Shown here: one piece after another, positions 9,063-17,788 of the stretch
Position numbering within the stretch: position 1 is the stretch's first letter
Layout: each line of letters starts with the position of its first letter
Source: Chiua virens
Taxonomy: Eukaryota > Basidiomycota > Agaricomycetes > Boletales > Boletaceae
Direction of reading: 5' to 3'
Assembly: GCA_019787685.1 (NCBI GenBank)
Contig: JAHNUO010000107.1
Coordinates: forward strand, 5,001 to 25,000
Length of the DNA: 20,000 nucleotides
Notes under the pieces: model-generated
What the model saw: the letters and a program-made list of their open reading frames with translations, nothing else
What the model was told of the DNA's origin: nothing
Database searches by the model: none
Program-made: the position numbers and the translations under genes

Positions 9063-9185
9063 AACCCTAAGCGGGGGATCACTTGGCTCGTGGGTCGATG
9101 AAGAACGCAGCAAACTGCGTGCTGACATGTGAACTGCAGGACACATGAACATCGACATTTTGAACGCATATTGCGGTCCATACTG
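9063..9185 (+). rRNA. 5.8S ribosomal RNA (short dipteran form)
   Basis: Large-subunit rRNA that base-pairs with 28S. The start aaccctaagcgg and the core gatgaagaacgcagcaaact, gtgaactgcaggacacatga and acattttgaacgcata identify it. It ends near gcggtccatactg, giving 123 nt, the length of the Drosophila-type 5.8S, which lacks the 3' part found in other animals. That missing part is the separate 2S gene 20 nt downstream. The 3' end GGTCCATAC (9175-9183) pairs perfectly with GTATGGACC at 9207-9215. Two bases differ from the nearly universal 5' segment: G at 9075 (T expected) and T at 9084 (C expected). Confidence 0.95.
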
Positions 9186-9205
9186 ACTAGTTTCCTAACC
9201 GAAGC
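9186..9205 (+). other. ITS2a spacer between 5.8S and 2S rRNA
   Basis: About 20 nt forming the loop between the paired 5.8S 3' end and 2S 5' end. In flies with split 5.8S this spacer is excised. It is very short here. Ends are set by alignment from memory to Drosophila 5.8S and 2S and could shift by a few bases. Confidence 0.75.
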
Positions 9206-9235
9206 TGTATGGACCACACATGGTTGAGGGTCGTT
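9206..9235 (+). rRNA. 2S ribosomal RNA
   Basis: A 30-nt rRNA corresponding to the 3' end of the 5.8S of other animals. The core catggttgagggt (9219-9231) matches the Drosophila 2S pattern, and the 5' part GTATGGACC pairs with the end of 5.8S. A separate 2S is known in Drosophila and Sciara and absent in mosquitoes. That processing actually cuts here is inferred from the non-rRNA insertion between the two parts. Confidence 0.85.
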
Positions 9236-9783
9236 AGTTTATGCTAACTGAATTGCTTTTCGCTAACGCGTCTAGCTACATCATGAGGCGTTGTCAGCCT
9301 TCAGTGCGCTGACATCCCTTGAATATACCTCTGGTACACAATCCTTGTATTGTGAAGTGCTCGTTTTTATCAAAGAAAACAGATAATTGGATCACGGTGT
9401 CTGAATGGAAACGTGTCGCCGCCACGCTTGTCCGTGTGCGTGCGCTCGCCCCCATTGTGCATGTGCAGAGAACATCTGAGTGAGACTAGTAATGAAATTG
9501 ATATAAGCGTTTAAACGTAATAGTTTTCGCATTTGAATGCACAAAGAACGTCTCACTATGCTCAGGTAATGCGTAAATTCTCTAATCATGTTGCAGTGTG
9601 CGGGTGTGTCGTACGGACCGGTGCAAGTGTGTGTGCCAGCGTGTAAAGCATTCGTTTCGTCTCAGGTCACCACTGCGTAATGATTCAGTTTGTCTAATGC
9701 GATAATTTTCTGCGATGGGAACACTGCGTTGAAAGCACTTCAAACCAAACAGTACTTGTGAATTTGCAAACAACCTATAAAGC
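9236..9783 (+). other. Internal transcribed spacer 2 (ITS2)
   Basis: About 550 nt between 2S and 28S. It has TG-rich stretches (about 9418-9475 and 9593-9650) and no gene. The last bases before gacctcaactcatgtgagac lead into 28S. Confidence 0.92.
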
Positions 9784-10060
9784 GACCTCAACTCATGTGA
9801 GACTACTCCCTGAATTTAAGCATATTAATGAGGGAAGGAAAAGAAATTAACCAAGATTCCTTTAGTAGCGGCGAGCGAAACAGGAAAAGCCCAGCACTAA
9901 GTCCTCCGGTCGTTCTGGCCGGTAGGAGATGCAGTGTATGGAAAGTCTATTATCTTATGCGACGGTAGTACGTTCAAGTCCATCTTGAATGGGGCCATTT
10001 TACCCATAGAGGGTGCCAGGCCCGTACCAACTGCTACCAGTATAAGAAGGCTATTCCAAA

Positions 10061-10095
<35 letters not shown>

Positions 10096-10128
10096 TGGTA
10101 AACTCCATCTAAGGCTAAATATAACCAC

Positions 10129-10187
<59 letters not shown>

Positions 10188-10550
10188 TAAATAGTACGTG
10201 AAACCGCTTAGGGGTTAAGCCCGATGAACCTGAATATCTGAATTGCGAAATTCAGTGCTGTTTGGCGGTGCATTTAACCATGTGCCGTCGACAGTATGCA
10301 CTTTTCGCATAGTAGGACATTGCGATCCATTCGTAGTTCTCTTTGAGACGGTTTATCATACGGCCTGTGTAGTCAGTTTAGCCTATCTGCGGCACTTGTG
10401 TCGTATGGTTAATGCTATTGCGGTGCCCGGTAAACAGCGGATGGAGCTTAACAATCATGCCACCATGCAAATGTATCACGGCCGTAACGTATTTATATGT
10501 TGCGGTGCAGTGATCGCATGTATTTGATTAGCAATGCGATAGATTTGGGA

Positions 10551-10591
<41 letters not shown>

Positions 10592-10792
10592 ACATGTGTG
10601 CGAGTCATTGGGTATTTCGTTGAAACCTAAAGGCGCAATTAAAATAACTATTTTATGGGATTACAAGCGATCTCCAATGATCGTTTCTCCATCCCGGGGC
10701 GTTCTATGTGAACATGGTTCAAGCAATTGGGCCCTCTGTTCGAGAGCGTACCTTGAGCATACATGCTGTGACCCGAAAGATGGTGAACTATA

Positions 10793-10832
<40 letters not shown>

Positions 10833-10873
10833 TGAAGCAGTTCTGACGTGCAAATCGATTGTCAGAATTGGGT

Positions 10874-10942
<69 letters not shown>

Positions 10943-10965
10943 TGCAATGATAAATCTAAATATAA

Positions 10966-10998
<33 letters not shown>

Positions 10999-11239
10999 GG
11001 GGCCGAAACGACCTCAACCTATTCTCAAACTTTAAATGGGTAAGAACCTCATCTTTCTTGATCTGAAGATATCGAGGTTTAGATATATTGTGCCCAGTGG
11101 GCCACTTTTGGTAAGCAGAACTGGCGCTGTGGGATGAACCAAACGCGATGTTACGGCGCCTAAATTAATGACTCATATTGATACCATGAAAGGCGTTGGT
11201 TGCTTAAAACAGCAGGACGGTGGACATGGAAGTCGTAAT

Positions 11240-11277
<38 letters not shown>

Positions 11278-11562
11278 CTAGCCCTTAAAATGGATGGCGC
11301 TCAAGTCATATGCCTATACATCGCCGCTAGGACAATGAGATTTCATCCTTGTGGTGCAAATCTGTCAAGTCCTAGTGAGTAGGAGGGTACAATGGTGTGC
11401 GCAGAAGTGTTTGGCGTGAGCCTGCATGGAGCCGCCATTGGCACAGATCTTGGTGGTAGTAGCAAATAATCGAATGAGATCTTGGAGGACTGAAGTGGAG
11501 AAGGGTTTCGTGTGAACAGTGGTTGATCACGAGTTAGTCGGTCCTAAGCTCTATGCGAAAGC

Positions 11563-11617
11563 TGTTTAATTTATGTTACAAAATTTTTGACTAAATTGTC
11601 GTACATAATTAATAAGA
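11563..11617 (+). other. AU-rich D7a segment, probable 28S hidden-break region
   Basis: A strongly AU-rich stretch between the helix gcgaaagc and the conserved gcgaaagggaatacggttcc. It contains several TAAT motifs (11567, 11606, 11610). In most insects mature 28S is cut into alpha and beta halves in this region. Position and composition fit, but cutting cannot be seen from DNA. Confidence 0.45.
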
Positions 11618-12232
11618 GCGAAAGGGAATACGGTTCCAATTCCGTAACCTGTTGAGTATACGTTTGTTTATTAAAAATGGGTCTTATTACACTCATCCTG
11701 GCAACAGGAACAACCATAGAGAAGCCTTCGAGAGATACTGGAAGAGTTTTCTTTTCTGTTGAACAATCGTAAAACCATGGAAGTCTTTCACAGAGAGATA
11801 TGGTTTATGGATTGGAAGAGCATGACATTTACTGTTGTGTCAGTATTTTCTCCTTGGACCTTGAAAATCTATGGTGGGGCCACGCAAACTTCTCAACAGA
11901 CCGTACCGATATCCGCAGCCGGTCTCCAAGGTGAAGAGTCTCTAGTCGATAGAATAATGTAGGTAAGGGAAGTCGGCAAATTAGATCCGTAACTTCGGGA
12001 TAAGGATTGGCTCTGAAGATTGAGATAGTCGGGCTTGATGGGGAAACAATTATAACGGTTAATGTGCTCGTTCTGGGTAAATAGTGTTGGTGCGCAAGTG
12101 CCGATGCGTTCCCCGGATAGTAGATTTCATAATCAAATTGTGGAACTTTCTTGCTGTGCTGGTGGCGGCTTCGCGGCCGTTCATCGAAAACGATTATCAA
12201 TAAACAATTAATTCAGAACTGGCACGGACCTG

Positions 12233-12274
<42 letters not shown>

Positions 12275-12285
12275 CTAACGGGTGT

Positions 12286-12340
<55 letters not shown>

Positions 12341-12358
12341 TAAGCGCGGGTAAACGGC

Positions 12359-12364
<6 letters not shown>

Positions 12365-12439
<75 letters not shown>

Positions 12440-12440
12440 A

Positions 12441-12470
<30 letters not shown>
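12365..12470 (+). other. Intact R2/R1 retrotransposon target region in 28S
   Basis: The R2 site CTTAAGG^TAGCC (cut between 12382 and 12383) and the downstream R1 target region reading ccctatctactatctagcg are continuous 28S, so this unit is uninserted at both positions. Confidence 0.85.
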
Positions 12471-12488
<18 letters not shown>

Positions 12489-13073
12489 TGGAATAATTAG
12501 TTGGGGAAAGAAGACCCTATTGAGCTTGACTCTAGTCTGGCACTGTAAGGAGACATAAGGGGTGTAGCATAAGTGGGAGATATTCTTTCGGTTTATCGCC
12601 AATGAAATACCACTACCCTTATTGTTTCCTTACTTACTTGATGAGGTGGACGTGTATCATTTTACATAGCCATTATATGGATGCTCACTTGTGGGTGTTC
12701 TTATGGTATTTTGTGTTGATGCGAGTTTCTAGTTCCAAAATATCCAGAGTTTGTTATACATACCAAACAAATTTCAATATGTGTGATCCTGTGCGTATTG
12801 GCTCAGTAGCTTCGGCGAACGGTCGGTTGTCGGGTATTGCATAGAAATTTGGTTTAACTCCGTGGCTTAGATATGATCCAAATCAAGGGACACTGCCAGG
12901 TGGGGAGTTGACTGGGGCGGTACATCTCTCAAATAATAACGGAGGTGTCCCAAGGCCAGCTCAGTGCGGACAGAAACCACACATAGAGCAAAAGGGCAAA
13001 TGCTGGCTTGATCTCGGTATTCAGTACATACAGAGACAGCAAAAGCTCGGCCTATCGATCCTTTTGGTTTAAC

Positions 13074-13107
<34 letters not shown>

Positions 13108-13151
13108 TAGGGATAACTGGCTTGTGGCGGCCAAGCGTTCATAGCGACGTC

Positions 13152-13204
<53 letters not shown>

Positions 13205-13228
13205 CAAGCGTTGGATTGTTCACCCATG

Positions 13229-13281
<53 letters not shown>

Positions 13282-13727
13282 TCTGATGACATACGTTGTT
13301 CCAACAGCATTCCTGCGTAGTACGAGAGGAACCTTAGGTACGGACCAATGGTTTAATACTTGTTCGAGCGAACAGTGGTATGACGCTACGTCCGTCGGAT
13401 TATGCCTGAAACGCCTCTAAGGTCGTATCCGAGCTGGATAAGAACAATAGTAAGGGGGTCACCGTGTCGCTTGGCAAATACCATTTGATAGTCATTCACT
13501 TGTGTTTGACGGAAAGTTATTATGCCTAATTGCCTTGTAACATAGCGAGAATGGGAGGCGAAGCACCTGTTCGACGAGCTAGTTGCATTCGGCCTAAACA
13601 TTAGGTTGTGGCGATGCTGGTACTCGAAATCAATTGTAAACGACTTTGGTAACAGGCAGAGGGTTGTAAGTGGTAGAGCAGCCGTCATACTGCGATCCTC
13701 TGAAACTTAGCTCTCGCTTGCCGATTT

Positions 13728-13985
13728 GTATCGGATTTGAGAAATCATATTTCTCCTTGCATATTATTATTTGGGGGTTTGTTGTGTTTGTTGAGTTCCG
13801 AGTTGTGTTCTCAAATGGTCTGATGGATGAATAGTTGATGGTTGGTGCGATGTTGTGGACAAATGGATATTAAAGTATCCTATAATACTGCAATCCTATA
13901 AGTAAATCAATTATTTTGTTCAAATATTCCATTTTTATGGTCGGCAGTGGCCAGTCTGATGGAACATTGGTGTGTATACTGAGTA
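13728..13985 (+). other. 3' spacer (3' ETS/start of IGS)
   Basis: About 260 bp of unique AT-rich sequence between the 28S end and the first 162-bp repeat. It has T- and G-rich runs (atttgggggtttgttgtgtt near 13770) but no recognisable terminator motif or gene. Pol I termination probably occurs here or in the repeats, by position only. Confidence 0.7.
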
Positions 13986-16550
13986 CCACGGCGAGTATGA
14001 CGTTTTGAAAAAAGTTTCCAATCGTTATGTTTCCGATCGGCATACTGTTTATTCAGTTCGAATCAATCGTTTGACGATGGGTTTGGCAAAATTCAGACAC
14101 AATTTTTTTTCGCCGACCGTGCCGTCTGATGGGCACTGGGTGGCAGCCACGGCGAGTATGACGTTTTGAAAAAAGTTTCCAATCGTTATGTTTCCGATCG
14201 GCATACTGTTTATTCAGTTCGAATCAATCGTTTGACGATGGGTTTGGCAAAATTCAGACACAATTTTTTTTTCGCCGACCGTGCCGTCTGATGGGCACTG
14301 GGTGGCAGCCACGGCGAGTATGACGTTTTGAAAAAAGTTTCCAATCGTTATGTTTCCGATCGGCATACTGTTTATTCAGTTCGAATCAATCGTTTGACGA
14401 TGGGTTTGGCAAAATTCAGACACAATTTTTTTTTCGCCGACCGTGCCGTCTGATGGGCACTGGGTGGCAGCCACGGCGAGTATGACGTTTTGAAAAAAGT
14501 TTCCAATCGTTATGTTTCCGATCGGCATACTGTTTATTCAGTTCGAATCAATCGTTTGACGATGGGTTTGGCAAAATTCAGACACAATTTTTTTTTCGCC
14601 GACCGTGCCGTCTGATGGGCACTGGGTGGCAGCCACGGCGAGTATGACGTTTTGAAAAAAGTTTCCAATCGTTATGTTTCCGATCGGCATACTGTTTATT
14701 CAGTTCGAATCAATCGTTTGACGATGGGTTTGGCAAAATTCAGACACAATTTTTTTTCGCCGACCGTGCCGTCTGATGGGCACTGGGTGGCAGCCACGGC
14801 GAGTATGACGTTTTGAAAAAAGTTTCCAATCGTTATGTTTCCGATCGGCATACTGTTTATTCAGTTCGAATCAATCGTTTGACGATGGGTTTGGCAAAAT
14901 TCAGACACAATTTTTTTTTCGCCGACCGTGCCGTCTGATGGGCACTGGGTGGCAGCCACGGCGAGTATGACGTTTTGAAAAAAGTTTCCAATCGTTATGT
15001 TTCCGATCGGCATACTGTTTATTCAGTTCGAATCAATCGTTTGACGATGGGTTTGGCAAAATTCAGACACAATTTTTTTTCGCCGACCGTGCCGTCTGAT
15101 GGGCACTGGGTGGCAGCCACGGCGAGTATGACGTTTTGAAAAAAGTTTCCAATCGTTATGTTTCCGATCGGCATACTGTTTATTCAGTTCGAATCAATCG
15201 TTTGACGATGGGTTTGGCAAAATTCAGACACAATTTTTTTTCGCCGACCGTGCCGTCTGATGGGCACTGGGTGGCAGCCACGGCGAGTATGACGTTTTGA
15301 AAAAAGTTTCCAATCGTTATGTTTCCGATCGGCATACTGTTTATTCAGTTCGAATCAATCGTTTGACGATGGGTTTGGCAAATTCAGACACAATTTTTTT
15401 TTCGCCGACCGTGCCGTCTGATGGGCACTGGGTGGCAGCCACGGCGAGTATGACGTTTTGAAAAAAGTTTCCAATCGTTATGTTTCCGATCGGCATACTG
15501 TTTATTCAGTTCGAATCAATCGTTTGACGATGGGTTTGGCAAAATTCAGACACAATTTTTTTTCGCCGACCGTGCCGTCTGATGGGCACTGGGTGGCAGC
15601 CACGGCGAGTATGACGTTTTGAAAAAAGTTTCCAATCGTTATGTTTCCGATCGGCATACTGTTTATTCAGTTCGAATCAATCGTTTGACGATGGGTTTGG
15701 CAAAATTCAGACACAATTTTTTTTCGCCGACCGTGCCGTCTGATGGGCACTGGGTGGCAGCCACGGCGAGTATGACGTTTTGAAAAAAGTTTCCAATCGT
15801 TATGTTTCCGATCGGCATACTGTTTATTCAGTTCGAATCAATCGTTTGACGATGGGTTTGGCAAAATTCAGACACAATTTTTTTTTCGCCGACCGTGCCG
15901 TCTGATGGGCACTGGGTGGCAGCCACGGCGAGTATGACGTTTTGAAAAAAGTTTCCAATCGTTATGTTTCCGATCGGCATACTGTTTATTCAGTTCGAAT
16001 CAATCGTTTGACGAGGGTTTGGCAAAATTCAGACACAATTTTTTTTTCGCAGACCGTGCCGTCTGATGGGCACAGGGTGGCAGCCCATGGCAGTATGACG
16101 TTTTGAAAAAAGTTTCCAATCGTTATGTTTCCGATCGGCATACTGTTTATTCAGTATCGAATCATCGTTTGACGATGGGTTTGGCAAAATTCAGACACAA
16201 ATTTTTTTCGCCGACCGTGCCGTCTGATGGGCACTAGGTTGGCGCCACGCGAGTATTACTTTTTTGAAAATGTTTCCAATCGTTATGTTTCCGATCGCAT
16301 ACGGTTTTCAGTTTCCAATCAATCGTTTGACGTGTGGCAATATTCGACAGAATTTTTTTCGCCGACCGGCGTCTGTGGCAGCCCGCGAGTATAGTTTTAA
16401 AAAAGTTTCCAATCGTTATGTTTCCGATCGGCATACTGTTTATTCAGTTCGAACAATGCGTTTGACGATGGGTGTGGCAAAATTCAGACACAAAAAAGTT
16501 TCGCCGATCGTGCCGCCGATGAGCATTTGTGTGGTAAATTTCACCGCAGT
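13986..16550. repeat. IGS tandem array of 162-bp repeats (right copy, about 15-16 units)
   Basis: cgccgaccgtgccgtctg recurs at 14111, 14273, 14435, 14597, 14758, 14920, 15081, 15242, 15403, 15564, 15725 and 15887, then in degenerate form to about 16502. Spacing alternates between 161 and 162 bp, mainly because a T-run has 8 or 9 bases. All clean copies carry tctgatgggc, gagtatgacg and acaatttttttt. These differ from the left array's tctggtgggc, gagcatgacg and acaaaaatttttt. The last units (16010-16500) lose many single bases. The 161-bp units break the reading frame, which argues against coding. Confidence 0.97.
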
Positions 16551-16799
16551 GTAGCAGGGGGAGTGGTGTGATATTTGTAGGATATTGGATTTTTTCTACG
16601 GTCGGATTTCCCCATAGTGGAGGTACAGGTGCGATTTTCGTTTTTGGGGCCATTGATTCTCTCTCTCACCCTGTTTAACCAGAAACGATTTTACACGTCA
16701 ATCAGCACATATTCTGTGCCCACGGACTTTCAAACCGTTCCAGTCACCTGGGTGCCCATGTCGTGTACCGGTTAAAGCTTCCAAATAATCGGAAGTCCA
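16551..16799. other. Unique IGS block (right copy)
   Basis: Matches 1191-1443 with mostly single-base deletions. No gene is seen. Confidence 0.7.
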
Positions 16800-16894
16800 C
16801 AAAAAAACCAAGTTGTTTACCGGGATTCGAACCCGGGACCCACGGCTTGCGAGTCAAAGACGCTATGGTCATCGCCACCAAGCCGCACGGCAGG
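16800..16894 (-). ncRNA. tRNA-like Pol III unit in the IGS (right copy)
   Basis: Second copy of the minus-strand unit at 1444-1540. The B box GGTTCGAATCC (16833-16823), A box CGGCTTGGTGG (16885-16875) and T7 terminator (16807-16801) are all kept. The spacer between T arm and terminator has lost one T relative to the left copy. The same caveats apply: no acceptor-stem complement, so not a standard tRNA. Confidence 0.6.
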
Positions 16895-17394
16895 AGCGTG
16901 CAATAGGGCACATAAACTGCGTCTCGAAACTAATGATCATACATATATATCATAGCTGGCTTTATCTTTATGCATCTAGAAAATATTCATAATAAAGATA
17001 AAAAGAAACAAAAAGAATGTGATACTATCGGGAATGCAACACACGACCAGATGATACAGAAAGCATCACTTTAGATTATTAACAAAAAAAAAAAAACACA
17101 CACACACACAATAACTAAAATCGTCATCATAAGGACGAATAGACACAAATAATAGTATAATCATAATTTATTATGAAAATTATAGAAAAAAGCTTAGTGC
17201 CCACCCTGTATGTATGCTTATAATCATGTTTAGCAGGTTTCAGTAAGCTTAAAAAGTCTAGCCGGGTTTCAAACAAGCACAGGCAGCATTGGTTGATTAC
17301 ACAAACACACAGCAATTGTACGGGTACTCACACACCAACACACACACACCGTACATGCACACGCACACAGAAGACGCGTACAACATCAATAATA
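16895..17394. other. AT- and CA-rich IGS segment (right copy)
   Basis: Copy of 1541-2075, with an A-run and CA run near 17084-17111 and a CA-rich microsatellite at about 17300-17390. No gene is seen. Confidence 0.75.
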
Positions 17395-17788
17395 ATTTTG
17401 TCAGTCCATTTTGCCAGTCCATTGCCGCACGCACACGCACACACACGCACATGCACACGCACACACACACACACAAACACACCACACACACACACGCGCA
17501 CACACATTCAATAATACAGCGGTGTTTATATATGTTCACTATTCCGAAGCATATCGCAGTGGATTTAATAAAATTCACAAAAATCGTGATAAAGCACGAT
17601 TTTTTTAAATTATATTAAATCCACTGCGATATTGCTTCGGAATAGGTGAACATATATAAAACACCGCTGATTATTGAATGTGTGTGGCGTGTGTGTGTGT
17701 GCGTGTGTGTGTGTGTGTGTGTGCGTGTGCATGTGCGTGTGTGTGCGTGTGCGTGCGGCAATGGACTGACAAAATGGACTGACAAAAT
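17395..17788. repeat. Large near-perfect palindrome (right copy)
   Basis: Same inverted repeat as 2076-2478, about 15.31 kb downstream. The central hairpin (tcgtg at 17584, cacga after the short loop) and the GT-rich right arm are clean. The CA-rich left arm carries several single-base losses and an acacaaacacacc disruption, so the arms match slightly less well than in the left copy. Confidence 0.93.

Larger units (their letters stand above)
9784..13727 (+). rRNA. 28S (large subunit) ribosomal RNA
   Basis: Catalytic rRNA of the 60S subunit. It starts near gacctcaactcatgtgagac and ctgaatttaagcatattaat, and ends near atactgcgatcctctgaaac plus about 30 nt, placed by the dipteran 28S end. Landmarks are the block with ctagtagctggttccctccg near 10900, gactctcttaaggtagccaa near 12371, ggataactggcttgtggcgg near 13111 (peptidyl-transferase domain) and the sarcin-ricin loop agtacgagaggaacc near 13319. 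Its length of about 3.94 kb fits Diptera. No R1 or R2 retrotransposon interrupts it. Single-base oddities occur near 12360, 12393 and 12487-12489. A probable hidden-break region is at 11565-11617. The 5' and 3' ends may be off by several bases. Confidence 0.97.

Noticed and set aside
5622..13688. Many 60-125 codon open frames on both strands
   Set aside because: They fall inside 18S, ITS, 5.8S and 28S sequence recognised by conserved rRNA blocks. None has independent support as a gene.
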